Shown one piece after another: positions 24,991 through 33,662 of a stretch of 33,662 nucleotides of DNA. The stretch lies in assembly GCA_031268335.1 (NCBI GenBank), contig JAIRXG010000014.1:1-33662 (forward strand), given 5' to 3'. The position numbers were made by a program, and so were the translations under genes. The notes beneath the pieces were generated by a model, which saw nothing but the letters and a program-made list of their open reading frames with translations, ran no database searches and was not told the DNA's origin. This DNA comes from Campylobacteraceae bacterium. GTDB lineage: Bacteria; Campylobacterota; Campylobacteria; Campylobacterales; Campylobacteraceae. Numbering within the stretch: position 1 is the stretch's first letter; the number at the start of each line of letters is the position of its first letter.

Positions 24991-27513
24991 TCAATATAGT
25001 AACTCTATAACTTTTTTTGCATTATCGCACACTTTATCATCTTTTTCAATTAAAAACAGATTTCTGGCGCGGCGTTTTATCGTTTGTATTTTTGCACTCG
25101 CTATATCTATTCCGTATTTGTCAAATAAAGAGATGATATAAGCCATAAGTCCGGATTGGTCTTTTGCGTTTAGCGTGATTTTTGCCAAACTTTTTGAGTG
25201 ATTGCAGTCAAGGTTTATCTCGCCTTTTAGTATCACGGGTTTTTTTATTTGCGCTTTTTTGTCTTCCAAAAAGGACTCTTTTATTAGCGATTGTATATAC
25301 AAAAGCTCGCTGCTTTCAGCTTTTTTGCTAAACTCTATTTTGAAAAATTTTATATTATCAAAGAGTTTGAATATATCCATCTGTACCAAATCAAACACAA
25401 CAAGTTTTCCCAATAAAAAGCCTACGTTAAAATTGATATTTTTTACTACATGTATACAAAGATGATGGTTATTTTCTATATTAAATGAGAAATCTTTCAC
25501 CTCTTGCGCCCATTTTGCCAACTCAACTATTTGATGCGGGGAATATTTGAAAAAGAGCAGATTTGATGAACTGGAGAGTATTTTTCTTTTTAAAATCGCA
25601 GAGATAGCGATAAATTCGTCACTTTTTTGCAAAACTTCTTCTTTTTTAAGTCTTCTTGTTGTTTCGTCTATAAGCGTATTTTGTCCAAATGCATTTGCAG
25701 ATAACTCATAAAGTTCTCTTAAAAATTTCGCGTTAAATCTTGAATATGCTTTCGGATTGACTGCATTTAAATCGCAATAAGTCAAAACGTACAAAAGTTG
25801 CAATGCTCGCAAAGAGCGTAGTTTTGACACAAAAGAGAGTATCGTCTTTTCGTTGTATATATCTTCTCTGCTTGCTACATTACTCATAAGCGTGTGATAT
25901 TTTATAAGCAGCTCGCCCATATTCATCTGCTCTTCATTGAAGTTTAGTTTTTTTGCGTAGGCTCTAAATATTTTAGCGCCAAGCTTGCTGTGGTCGGTGT
26001 TTTTGCCTTTGCCTACATCATGTAAAAGTACGGTAAGACGCAGCATCATTCTGCCGTTTTCGCATATATCATCATATAAAGCTTTAATAAACATATCGTT
26101 TATATTTTCCAAAAAATAGAGCGTTTTTAACGAATGAATGTCCACAGGATATATGTGATAGCCGTCAAATTGCGGTAAATTGACAATATGAGACATAGGC
26201 TTTATCAAGTGCTGCAAAAGATTTGATTTATAAAAAGCATATAGCATTTGATTTAAATATTTTCTTTCAAAAAATTGTCTGAAAAGCGCGTATATCTCTT
26301 TTGAATTATGCGGCGGAACAGTCGTTTTTTTGAGCCAATTTATAACCGAAACATCATATTTCATCACCACATCTTCTAACTTAAGAATAGTTTTTAAGAC
26401 TTCCTTGAGCGATGTTTTTTTTCTATGAAAAGATGTGTAAAGCGTATTTTCATATATACAAAAACCATTTTTTATATGCAGCTTTCTAATAATTGAAATG
26501 TTTTTTTTGTTAAAAAAAATCGGCGTTATCAGACGCTTAATAAAAATTTGCGAAGTTATTTTAAGTATCCATAAACTTTGAAGCGTTTTTTGCGCAACTT
26601 GAAGTTCGGCTGTTTTGGTTTTTGTATTTTTGAATCCAAGTTTTTTTGCCACGCTTGGAATCAAGTCAAGATTTAGAGTATCTTGTTTTTTGCCTGCGCT
26701 TAAATGAAGAGCACTTCTTATGCGGAACAAAAATTCAAGCGAACTTCTAAATTCTTTAAACTCTTCGTCGTTGAGGTATTTAGGGACGAGATCGTTTAAT
26801 CTATATATTCCTATCATTATGTGCGCTATCCAAAAAAGAGTATTCGCGTCTCTCAATCCTCCTACGCCGTCTTTTATGTTTGGTTCCATATTTAGAGGAA
26901 ATTTTTTACCTCTTTGCTTGTACGCTTCAATTTTTTGGCGGATAAACTCTTTTTGTTCATATTTTCTTATTTTTAAAAGTTCTCGCTGTATCTCTGTCCA
27001 TAGATATTTTGACCCGCACAAAAAGCGTGATTCCAGCATCGCCGTTTTTATAGTAATGTCTTCATTACTGGCGCAAAAAAGCTCTTCTATCTCGTGCGTT
27101 CTGTGGCTGATTTTCATTCCGCTATCCCACGCAAGATGCAAAATTGACTTGATAATGGGTTCTATATTGTAACCGTCGCATTTTTTATATACTATCATCA
27201 AATCAATATCAGAATACACGCAAAGCTCTTCTCTGCCATAGCTGCCAAGCGCTATGAGAGTTATGGGCAGAGTGTTGTAAAGCGGCACGTATTCTTTAAA
27301 AAATCGGCGCAAAGAGTATTTGTAGATTATAGTTATCAAGCGGTCGATTTGTTTTGTATGTTTGACTAAAAAATCTTTTCCTTGATTTTGCGAAAAAAGT
27401 TCATCTAAAGAGTTAAGATACTCTTTGATATGGTTTTTTATAAGTTTTGATATTTCAAAATCGCTTTTGTGTTCTTGTATACGCTCTTCTATCTCAAGTT
27501 CCAAATCTTTCAT
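24991..27513 (-). CDS. glnD: [Protein-PII] uridylyltransferase / uridylyl-removing enzyme
   Basis: This 840-residue glutamine sensor modifies PII proteins. The nucleotidyltransferase site GSYGREE...SDIDL lies at 90-105, an HD hydrolase domain (LLHDVGKGKNTDHS) near residue 500, a degenerate ACT-like region at about 690-745 and a clear C-terminal ACT domain from about 770 (LNAKDQSGLMAYIISLFDKYGI). The length is close to E. coli GlnD (890), with a shorter first ACT region. The Shine-Dalgarno sequence is weak. It is followed at 23 bases by glmS, a glutamine consumer. Confidence 0.9.
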   Translation of the reverse strand: MKDLELEIEERIQEHKSDFEISKLIKNHIKEYLNSLDELFSQNQGKDFLVKHTKQIDRLITIIYKYSLRRFFKEYVPLYNTLPITLIALGSYGREELCVYSDIDLMIVYKKCDGYNIEPIIKSILHLAWDSGMKISHRTHEIEELFCASNEDITIKTAMLESRFLCGSKYLWTEIQRELLKIRKYEQKEFIRQKIEAYKQRGKKFPLNMEPNIKDGVGGLRDANTLFWIAHIMIGIYRLNDLVPKYLNDEEFKEFRSSLEFLFRIRSALHLSAGKKQDTLNLDLIPSVAKKLGFKNTKTKTAELQVAQKTLQSLWILKITSQIFIKRLITPIFFNKKNISIIRKLHIKNGFCIYENTLYTSFHRKKTSLKEVLKTILKLEDVVMKYDVSVINWLKKTTVPPHNSKEIYALFRQFFERKYLNQMLYAFYKSNLLQHLIKPMSHIVNLPQFDGYHIYPVDIHSLKTLYFLENINDMFIKALYDDICENGRMMLRLTVLLHDVGKGKNTDHSKLGAKIFRAYAKKLNFNEEQMNMGELLIKYHTLMSNVASREDIYNEKTILSFVSKLRSLRALQLLYVLTYCDLNAVNPKAYSRFNAKFLRELYELSANAFGQNTLIDETTRRLKKEEVLQKSDEFIAISAILKRKILSSSSNLLFFKYSPHQIVELAKWAQEVKDFSFNIENNHHLCIHVVKNINFNVGFLLGKLVVFDLVQMDIFKLFDNIKFFKIEFSKKAESSELLYIQSLIKESFLEDKKAQIKKPVILKGEINLDCNHSKSLAKITLNAKDQSGLMAYIISLFDKYGIDIASAKIQTIKRRARNLFLIEKDDKVCDNAKKVIELLY

Positions 27514-27720
27514 AAATACGCCAAAAAGTTAAAATTGTATTATTGTACCAAAAGATTGAATATATTGTCGCGTTTTATCGAATTTAACATTTAAAACCAT
27601 TAAATAGAATTTGTACATGCAAAAACAGTTGAGCAAAAAATAAAAAGCGTCAAAATAAAATCGCTACATGTAGGGTAAAAACAATATTTTATAGCAAATT
27701 TCACGCAATATTTTACATTA

Positions 27721-27729
27721 TGATATAAT
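27721..27729 (+). promoter_or_regulatory. Extended -10 promoter for ispH
   Basis: TGA followed by TATAAT forms an extended -10 element 75 bases before ispH. No good -35 is present, as is usual for extended -10 promoters. One TACATGTA octamer lies nearby at 27665-27672. Confidence 0.5.
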
Positions 27730-27804
27730 TGTCGCTTCAAAAAGCGATTAGTCAAAATAATTTAATATATTTATGATGATGCTTTTAAATATTTGGACAA
27801 AAGA

Positions 27805-28638
27805 ATGCAGATAAAGCTGGCAAAAAATTACGGTTTTTGTTTTGGTGTAAAACGCGCAATAAAAATCGCAGAAAATGCTCCCGGAGCCTCTACAATAGGA
27901 CCTTTAATACATAATAATGAAGAGATATTAAGGCTTAAAAATAATTTTAACGTACATACGCTTTTGGACATAAGCGAAATTGAAAATATCAAAAAAGCTA
28001 TTATTCGCACTCATGGTATCACAAAAGAGAATCTATCGGATTTAAAAAAGCGCAATATAGATATAGTGGACGCTACATGTCCATTTGTTACAAAACCGCA
28101 AAAAATTTGCGAACAGATGAGTAAAGAGGGCTATAATATAGTGATTTTCGGCGATAAAAATCACCCCGAAGTAAAAGGAGTGAAAAGTTATTGCGTTCAC
28201 GATAACGTACATGTAGCGCTAGATTATAGTGAGTTGGAAAAAGTGGATTTAGGACAAAAAACCGCGCTTGTTTCGCAAACTACAAGAAAAATAGATGAAT
28301 TTTTGAAAATAGTGGATTTTTTGGCGGCAAACTGTAAAGAAGTGCGCGTTTTTAACACTATTTGCAATGCTACTTTTGAAAATCAAGATGCGGCGAAAGA
28401 GTTGGCAAAAGAGGCAGATATTTTTATAGTGATAGGCGGAAAAAATTCGTCAAACACAAAACAGCTTTACAATATCGCAAAAGAATTTTGTAAAGATAGC
28501 TATTTGATAGAAAATGAAAAAGAGCTCAATTTTTCGTGGTTTACAGGTAAACAAATATGTGGAATTACAGCAGGCGCATCAACTCCGGATTGGATTATTA
28601 AAAAAATTATTGAAAAAATTAGGGAAATTAAAGTATAA
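27805..28638 (+). CDS. ispH: 4-hydroxy-3-methylbut-2-enyl diphosphate reductase
   Basis: This iron-sulfur enzyme (277 residues) performs the last step of the MEP isoprenoid pathway, giving IPP and DMAPP. The three cluster cysteines are C12 (GFCFGVKRA), C92 (DATCPFV) and C187 (NTICNATFENQ). The ATG at 27805 gives the usual N-terminus of the family; a TTG four codons upstream is possible but unsupported. It is followed by rpsA, the same order known from Campylobacter. Confidence 0.95.
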   Translation: MQIKLAKNYGFCFGVKRAIKIAENAPGASTIGPLIHNNEEILRLKNNFNVHTLLDISEIENIKKAIIRTHGITKENLSDLKKRNIDIVDATCPFVTKPQKICEQMSKEGYNIVIFGDKNHPEVKGVKSYCVHDNVHVALDYSELEKVDLGQKTALVSQTTRKIDEFLKIVDFLAANCKEVRVFNTICNATFENQDAAKELAKEADIFIVIGGKNSSNTKQLYNIAKEFCKDSYLIENEKELNFSWFTGKQICGITAGASTPDWIIKKIIEKIREIKV

Positions 28639-28639
28639 T
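28610..28639 (+). promoter_or_regulatory. Internal promoter for rpsA
   Basis: TTGAAA (28610-28615), an 18-base spacer and TATAAT (28634-28639) overlap the end of ispH. This would give rpsA its own start about 55 bases before its ATG. Confidence 0.65.
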
Positions 28640-28700
28640 ATTAGCTTTCGGTCCGTTTATTTATGAAAAAGAGAACAAATCACACCAAAAAAGGATATAG

Positions 28701-30383
28701 ATGGCAAAAGAGGTGAACAATAGTGTTCAAAATGGCAAGGATAAGGGCGAGTTTATGGAAGAGGTGGACTTCGCCAGTATGCTTGAGGAGTCTTTCAAAG
28801 AGACTGACAATGAAGTTACGGTAGATGGCGTTATCGTCGAGATTAGAGACGATATAGTGTTGGTTGATGTCGGCAAAAAGAGCGAGGGAAGACTTTACAC
28901 TTCCGAAATTACCGACAAAGACGGTAATTTGACTTTCAAAACAGGCGATAAAATCAAAGTCGTTATAACTGGCTATAGAAATGAAAAACCTATAGTTTCT
29001 CACAAAAAAGCTATCAAAAAAGAGAAAATAAAAGCTTTTATAGAGAATTTTAACGAAGAGGAGAGCGCTCCTTTTTATGTAAAAATTGTCGGCAAAAATA
29101 GAGGCGGTTTGATAGCTGAAAACAGCGACGGCATAGAATTTTTTATACCGCGCTCTCATATAGCCGCGCGTGATCCGCAAACTCTTGTAGGCAAAAGCGC
29201 TAAAGTTTCTGTTATAAAGATAGATAAAGATAATGAATCTATAGTTGTTTCGCGCAAAAAACCTTTAGATGAAGAGCGTAAAAAACGCAAAGATATTATT
29301 CAAGAGCTTATAGAAAAAAATGAGACTATAGAAGGTATCGTAAGAAAAATTACAACTTATGGCATGTTCGTTGATGTGGGCGGAGTGGACGGACTTGTTC
29401 ACTATAGTGAAATAAGTTATAAAGGACCTGTAAATCCCGGCACTTTTTTTAAAGAAGGCGATAAAGTTTTAGTAAAAGCGATAAGCTACGATAAAGACAA
29501 AAAACATCTTTCATTATCTGTGAAAGAGGCGCAACCGGATCCTTGGCAAGAGATAGAAGATCAACTTGAAGTAAAAGACGTCATACAAGTTACAGTAAGT
29601 AACATAGAACCTTATGGCGCATTTGTTGATTTAGGAAACGATGTGGAAGGATTTTTGCATATATCTGAAATCTCATGGGATAAAAACATCAAACACCCTA
29701 AAGATTATATCAGCGAGGGAGAGCAGATAAATGTTGAGGTTGTGGAGATAGATTTAAAAAATAGACGCCTTAGAGTTTCTTTGAAAAATATTCTTCCAAA
29801 ACCATTTGAAGAGTTTTTGAAAAAATATAAAGTCGGCGATGTGGTTAAGGGCGTTATAACAACTCTTACGAATTTCGGTACATTTGTCAAAATAGGCAAT
29901 GTAGAAGGGCTTTTACACAATGAAGATGCATCTTGGGATAGAAATGCGAAATGCAAAGAACTTTTTAAAGAGAAAGATGAGATAGAAGTTAAGATTATTA
30001 AAATAGACGCGGAAACGGAAAAAATCTCCTTAAGCCTCAAAGAACTTCAAGAAAGTCCGATACAAAAATATGCGAAAAAACACAATAATGGTGATATAGT
30101 TAAAGGCAAAGTTTTAGAGATAAAAGATTTTGGTCTATTTGTAGAGCTTGACGATAGCGTGGACGCGCTTATTCGCAAAGAAGATTTTGGCAGTTTAAAT
30201 CAAGACGAGCTTAAAGTCGGAGACGAGTTGGAAGCAGCGATAGCATTTATAGATGAGAAAAAAAATCGCATTAGATTATCTGTAAAACGACTCTCAAAAT
30301 TAAAAGAGCGAGAGGCATTAAACGAAATAAATAAAGATGATAAGATGACATTGGGAGATATTTTAAAAGATCAACTTAGATAA
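28701..30383 (+). CDS. rpsA: 30S ribosomal protein S1
   Basis: This RNA-binding ribosomal protein of 560 residues aids mRNA loading on the small subunit. Six S1 (OB-fold) domains can be placed at about 38-105, 122-188, 207-275, 292-362, 379-448 and 464-530. The third and fourth are the most canonical (YGMFVDVGGVDGLVHYSEIS and YGAFVDLGNDVEGFLHISEI). AAAAGGA lies 5 bases before the ATG. The length is near the E. coli value of 557. An intrinsic terminator starts at its stop codon, so it forms its own unit. Confidence 0.97.
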   Translation: MAKEVNNSVQNGKDKGEFMEEVDFASMLEESFKETDNEVTVDGVIVEIRDDIVLVDVGKKSEGRLYTSEITDKDGNLTFKTGDKIKVVITGYRNEKPIVSHKKAIKKEKIKAFIENFNEEESAPFYVKIVGKNRGGLIAENSDGIEFFIPRSHIAARDPQTLVGKSAKVSVIKIDKDNESIVVSRKKPLDEERKKRKDIIQELIEKNETIEGIVRKITTYGMFVDVGGVDGLVHYSEISYKGPVNPGTFFKEGDKVLVKAISYDKDKKHLSLSVKEAQPDPWQEIEDQLEVKDVIQVTVSNIEPYGAFVDLGNDVEGFLHISEISWDKNIKHPKDYISEGEQINVEVVEIDLKNRRLRVSLKNILPKPFEEFLKKYKVGDVVKGVITTLTNFGTFVKIGNVEGLLHNEDASWDRNAKCKELFKEKDEIEVKIIKIDAETEKISLSLKELQESPIQKYAKKHNNGDIVKGKVLEIKDFGLFVELDDSVDALIRKEDFGSLNQDELKVGDELEAAIAFIDEKKNRIRLSVKRLSKLKEREALNEINKDDKMTLGDILKDQLR

Positions 30384-30428
30384 TCCGCGCGCCGTTAAAT
30401 TTACGGCAAATGCGGATTATTTATCTTT
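30381..30428 (+). terminator. Intrinsic terminator of rpsA
   Basis: TAATCCGC (which includes the rpsA stop codon) pairs with GCGGATTA, enclosing a second stem GCCGT/ACGGC. It is followed by TTTATCTTT. Confidence 0.85.
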
Positions 30429-30472
30429 ATATGTATCACAAAATACAGATTGACTTTCAAAAGGTTATGTAA

Positions 30473-32053
30473 ATGAAGCAAAAAAAGATTGTTGTATGCG
30501 ATTCTATTCATGGGATAGGTTTTGATATTTTAAGAAAAGAGAGCGATATAACGGTAGTTGATGCGACAAAGGTTGCTAAAGATAAGTTGGGCGAGGTTAT
30601 AGCTGATGCGGATGTTGCCATAACAAGAAGCCCTACCGATATAGACGCTGCATTTTTGGACGCTGGTAAAAAACTTTGCGCAGTTGTGCGCGCGGGCGTT
30701 GGCGTAGATAATGTGGATTTGGACGAATGCAGCAAGCATGGTGTGATTGCTATGAACGTTCCTACCGCAAATACGATAGCTGCCGTTGAGCTTACTATGA
30801 CGCATATATTGTCAACCGCCAGAAGTTTTCCTTATGCGCATAATGCTTTAAAACAAGATAGAGTTTGGAAGCGTGAAAAATGGTATGGCGTGGAGTTGTT
30901 TGGGAAAAAACTTGGCGTTATAGGTTTTGGAAACATAGGAAGTCGCGTCGCTATCAGGGCTAAAGCTTTTGGGATGGATATAGTAGCATACGACCCATAC
31001 ATACAAAGCAATAAAGTAACGGATCTTGGCATGTCATATACTGAAAATTTTGACGATATTTTGGCATGCGATTTTATAACTATCCATACTCCTAAAAACA
31101 AAGAAACTGTTAATATCATAGATAAAAAAGAGATAGCTAAGATGAAAGACGGCGTAAGACTTATAAATGTTGCGCGCGGCGGACTCTACAATGAAGAGGC
31201 TTTAGTAGATGGATTAAAAAGCGGCAAAATCGCTTTCGCCGGAATTGACGTTTTTTCAAAAGAACCGGCTTTGGATAATCCTTTGTTAGATCTTGAAAAT
31301 ATTACGGTAACTGCGCATCTTGGAGCGAATACTTTAGAGTCTCAAGAAAAGATTGCGATTGCTGCTGCCGAACAAGCCATATTGTCCGCAAGAGGAGTAA
31401 GTTATCCAAATGCACTTAATCTTCCTATTAAAACGGAAGATTTGCCAAGTTCTGTAGCACCTTATTTAGAATTGGTACAGAAGATAAGCTTTTTGGCTGT
31501 TCAGATATACAAACGTCCGATTTTGGGTATTCATATAGAAGGCGAGGGTTCTATCAGCGAATATATCAAATCTCTTCTGACTTTTGCTATTGTCGGAGCG
31601 CTGAAGGAGTCTTTGGGCGACAATATCAACTACGTAAATGCAGGATATGTTGCTGAAGAGAAAAAGATAGACGTGAGTTCAAAAATAGTGCCTTCGAGCG
31701 GTTACAGCAACAAAATAACAGTTAAAATCTCAACAGATAAAGGCGTAGCTGAAGTAAGCGGCACAGTCTTTGGCGAAGACGAGCAAAGAGTCGTCAATAT
31801 CAATGGTTTTAAGACAGATTTCAAGCCAAAGGGCAAGATGATTGTCTTTAAAAACAGAGACGTTCCCGGTGTTATCGCGTCTATAAGTACGCTTTTGGCA
31901 CAGAACAATATTAATATAGCTGATTTTCGTTTGGGACGCGGAAATGACGGAGCGCTTGCCGTTATATTAGTAGATCAGGATATCAATAAAGAGCTTTTAG
32001 CAAAATTGAACGAGCTTCCTAATTGTATTTGGGCTCAGAGCGTAAATATATAA
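30473..32053 (+). CDS. serA: D-3-phosphoglycerate dehydrogenase
   Basis: This first enzyme of serine synthesis has 526 residues, the long type with an intervening domain. The NAD site GFGNIGSR lies at 151-158 and the catalytic triad is R235, E264 and H282. The allosteric-substrate-binding-like region covers about 310-450 and a C-terminal ACT domain about 455-526 ([23 protein letters not shown]). Serine feedback through ACT is known for the family. It has AAGG 9 bases upstream of the ATG and is followed at 22 bases by efp, with which it likely shares a transcript. Confidence 0.96.
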   Translation: MKQKKIVVCDSIHGIGFDILRKESDITVVDATKVAKDKLGEVIADADVAITRSPTDIDAAFLDAGKKLCAVVRAGVGVDNVDLDECSKHGVIAMNVPTANTIAAVELTMTHILSTARSFPYAHNALKQDRVWKREKWYGVELFGKKLGVIGFGNIGSRVAIRAKAFGMDIVAYDPYIQSNKVTDLGMSYTENFDDILACDFITIHTPKNKETVNIIDKKEIAKMKDGVRLINVARGGLYNEEALVDGLKSGKIAFAGIDVFSKEPALDNPLLDLENITVTAHLGANTLESQEKIAIAAAEQAILSARGVSYPNALNLPIKTEDLPSSVAPYLELVQKISFLAVQIYKRPILGIHIEGEGSISEYIKSLLTFAIVGALKESLGDNINYVNAGYVAEEKKIDVSSKIVPSSGYSNKITVKISTDKGVAEVSGTVFGEDEQRVVNINGFKTDFKPKGKMIVFKNRDVPGVIASISTLLAQNNINIADFRLGRGNDGALAVILVDQDINKELLAKLNELPNCIWAQSVNI

Positions 32054-32075
32054 AATTTTAAGGAGAAAAGAGATA

Positions 32076-32639
32076 ATGGCTTCATATTCTATGGGCGATT
32101 TAAAAAAAGGTCTGAAAATAGAAATTAACGGCGTTCCGTATAAAATCGTAGAATATCAACATGTAAAACCCGGAAAAGGACCGGCATTTGTAAGAGCTAG
32201 AATCAAATCTTTTACAAATGGTAAAGTTATAGAGAAGACTTTTCACGCGGGCGATAAGTGCGAACAGCCTAATTTGGTTCAAAAAACTATGCAATATCTA
32301 TATGATGATGGAGAGAATTTGCAATTTATGGATATGGCTAATTATGAGCAAACGGCTATATCTCATGAACAAATTGGGGATTTGCTAAAATGGATGATAG
32401 ATGGTATGGTTGTCGAGGTGCTTTTCCACAACGGTTCGGCAATAGATGTTGAAATTCCTCAAACTGTAGAGTATAAGATAACAGACACTCCGCCAAATTT
32501 CAAGGGCGATACGCAAGGCGGCAGAAAGCCTGCTACGCTGGAGAGCGGCGCAGTTATACAAGTGCCTTTTCATGTGCTTGAAGGAGACGTGGTCAAAGTG
32601 GATACTTCACGCGGCGAATATTTGGAAAAAATAAAATAA
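32076..32639 (+). CDS. efp: Translation elongation factor P
   Basis: This 187-residue factor relieves ribosome stalling at polyproline. It has three beta-barrel domains. The loop PGKGPAF carries K34, the lysine that is modified in some bacteria. The C-terminus ([16 protein letters not shown]) is standard. AAGGAG is 8 bases before the ATG. No EpmA/EpmB gene lies in the window, so the modification state is unknown. Confidence 0.97.
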   Translation: MASYSMGDLKKGLKIEINGVPYKIVEYQHVKPGKGPAFVRARIKSFTNGKVIEKTFHAGDKCEQPNLVQKTMQYLYDDGENLQFMDMANYEQTAISHEQIGDLLKWMIDGMVVEVLFHNGSAIDVEIPQTVEYKITDTPPNFKGDTQGGRKPATLESGAVIQVPFHVLEGDVVKVDTSRGEYLEKIK

Positions 32640-32684
32640 ATATTTTTATATTTGAGTCGTTTCGCTTTTAAGCTCGCGACCCAT

Positions 32685-32718
32685 ACATGTAGGATTTTTG
32701 AGCTTAAATCCTGCATGT
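32685..32718 (+). repeat. Hairpin ACATGTAGGATTT / AAATCCTGCATGT after efp
   Basis: Thirteen-base arms with a single wobble flank an 8-base loop 46 bases after the efp stop. The arms match the inverted repeat at 20954-21005. It may serve as terminator or as a paired recognition site. Confidence 0.7.
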
Positions 32719-32974
32719 TCCGCATCTAAAATTTAAAAATTACCAATCTATCTTATATGCAATATTCATCGTAAATTAAAATTAATATACGCAAGAAAAG
32801 TTAAAGTTTAGACTATATGTAGTGTTACATGTACGATCTCAAGATAAAAGTAGTTATATTATCCGCAATATTTATTAGTAATGCTTTAATTTTTCTTGTT
32901 ATTTTTGCAAAATGGTTGCATAAATTTACAGACTTTTTGTATCATAGCAAATAGTTTTTCAAAAGGAGTAGTGT
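32719..32974. other. AT-rich spacer before the DJ-1 gene
   Basis: No gene is seen. It holds a TACATGTA octamer at 32826-32833 and presumably the promoter of the next gene, which I cannot place with confidence. Confidence 0.4.
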
Positions 32975-33517
32975 ATGTCTAAAGTTTTGTTGCCTTTGGC
33001 AGATGGATTTGAAGAGATTGAAGCGATAAGCGTTGCAGATATTTTAAGAAGAGGCGGATTAGATGTTATAATAGCGGCTATTTTGACAAAAGAGGTTGTC
33101 GGAGCACATGGTGTAAAAGTGATTGCAGATACTCTTTTTGATGATATAAAAGATTTTGATTTTGATGCGATTGTTTTACATGGAGGAAATTTAGGTTATA
33201 AAAATCTCGCAAAAAGCGATAAGCTTTTAGAGCTATTGCGAAAGTTTGATGAGAAAAATAAACTCATCGGAGCGATTTGCGCTGCACCGTACGTTTTAGC
33301 AAAAGCCGGAATTATAAAAAATTCATACACTTGTTATCCGTCAATAGAGCTTGAAATTAAAAAATCCGGCTATATAGATAATAAAAGTGTAGTAATTGAC
33401 GGTAATATTTTTACCTCAAGAGGACCCGCAACGGCGATAGAGTTTGCTTTGGAGTTATTAAAAAAGCTAAAAGGCGATGAAATTGCAAGAAATGTTCGCG
33501 AAGGTGTTTTGGCTTAA
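32975..33517 (+). CDS. DJ-1/PfpI family protein
   Basis: This 180-residue member of the DJ-1/ThiJ/YajL branch has the nucleophilic-elbow cysteine C102 in GAICAAP, the conserved Glu15 (GFEEIEA) and the HGGNLG strand-loop near 69-74. Related proteins act as chaperones or deglycases, or take part in oxidative-stress defence; the precise activity is disputed in the literature. AAAAGGAG stands 7 bases before the ATG. Confidence 0.9.
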   Translation: MSKVLLPLADGFEEIEAISVADILRRGGLDVIIAAILTKEVVGAHGVKVIADTLFDDIKDFDFDAIVLHGGNLGYKNLAKSDKLLELLRKFDEKNKLIGAICAAPYVLAKAGIIKNSYTCYPSIELEIKKSGYIDNKSVVIDGNIFTSRGPATAIEFALELLKKLKGDEIARNVREGVLA

Positions 33518-33530
33518 ATTAGATTAATAA

Positions 33531-33662
33531 TGCAAAAATCTTCAAGGCGAAGCCGTCTTAAACATAGAAGAACAAAGAGTTTGTCTTAAAAAGGGCGAAT
33601 ATATCTTTATCAAAGCACATGAAAAACACAGAGTTTTAAATTGCAAAGACAATACTCATTGG
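33531..33662 (+). pseudogene. 5'-truncated cupin-domain fragment
   Basis: After an in-frame TAA at 33528-33530, a frame stays open to the window end and reads like the second half of a small cupin (LQGEAVLNIEEQ, then LKKGEYIFIKAHEKHRVLNC). The first half of the domain and any start codon in this frame are missing; the only nearby ATG (33532) is in another frame and stops after 18 codons. It is probably a decayed gene whose 3' part continues beyond the window. Confidence 0.6.

Overview
The window is low-GC bacterial chromosome (roughly mid-30s % GC by eye). It looks like a free-living or facultative member of the Campylobacterota (Wolinella/Sulfurimonas/Sulfurovum-like). Three things suggest this: the ispH-rpsA-serA block resembles the arrangement in Campylobacter, the sulfate and methionine genes include a HcyS/HcyF/HcyD set as described in Wolinella succinogenes, and there is a sulfite reductase with a C-terminal TusA-like domain. 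The assignment rests on gene content only.

Layout. (1) 1-1.5 kb: a GLUG-repeat surface lipoprotein, followed by an 875-base gene-free stretch that starts with hairpin-forming 'GTCATTGCGA...GCAATCC' repeats. (2) 2.4-14.2 kb, minus strand: an eleven-gene run read as cysT-cysW-cysA-cysH-cysD-cysN-hcyS-hcyF-hcyD-sir-cysG, mostly with overlapping or abutting genes, behind a consensus sigma70 promoter. (3) 14.2-15.3 kb: more repeats and a possible 48-codon ORF. (4) 15.3-16.4 kb: the sulfate-binding protein gene sbp, minus strand, with its own terminator and a promoter almost identical to that of cysT. (5) 16.7-17.9 kb: metY, plus strand, divergent from sbp. (6) 18.2-19.7 kb: a TPP riboswitch and thiC. 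(7) 19.9-22.7 kb: a small accessory patch with an NTF2-like protein, a frameshifted nuclease-like gene, an AlkC/AlkD-like DNA-repair gene lacking a normal start codon, and an AT-rich methyltransferase. (8) 23.2-27.5 kb, minus strand: glnD-glmS. (9) 27.8-33.5 kb, plus strand: ispH, rpsA, serA, efp and a DJ-1/PfpI-family gene. The window ends in a 5'-truncated cupin fragment.

How the genes work together. Sbp-CysTWA imports sulfate, CysDN makes APS, and the four-cysteine iron-sulfur APS reductase CysH makes sulfite. Siroheme from CysG serves the Sir sulfite reductase, which makes sulfide. HcyS is a ubiquitin-like sulfur carrier ending Gly-Gly-Gly-Ala. The JAMM peptidase HcyD would trim its terminal Ala, HcyF would adenylate it, and sulfide would convert it to a thiocarboxylate. 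MetY would add this to O-acetylhomoserine, and HcyD would then release homocysteine. The window thus encodes most of a sulfate-to-homocysteine route that uses a protein-bound thiocarboxylate. This pathway has a precedent in W. succinogenes. The less familiar parts are the TusA-like domain at the end of Sir, the duplicated membrane extensions on the sulfate permeases, and the promoter element shared by cysT and sbp.

Across the whole window the palindrome TACATGTA is strikingly over-represented (at least 16 exact copies). In genes it is nearly always read in the same frame (His-Val), and two intergenic copies sit in related inverted repeats.
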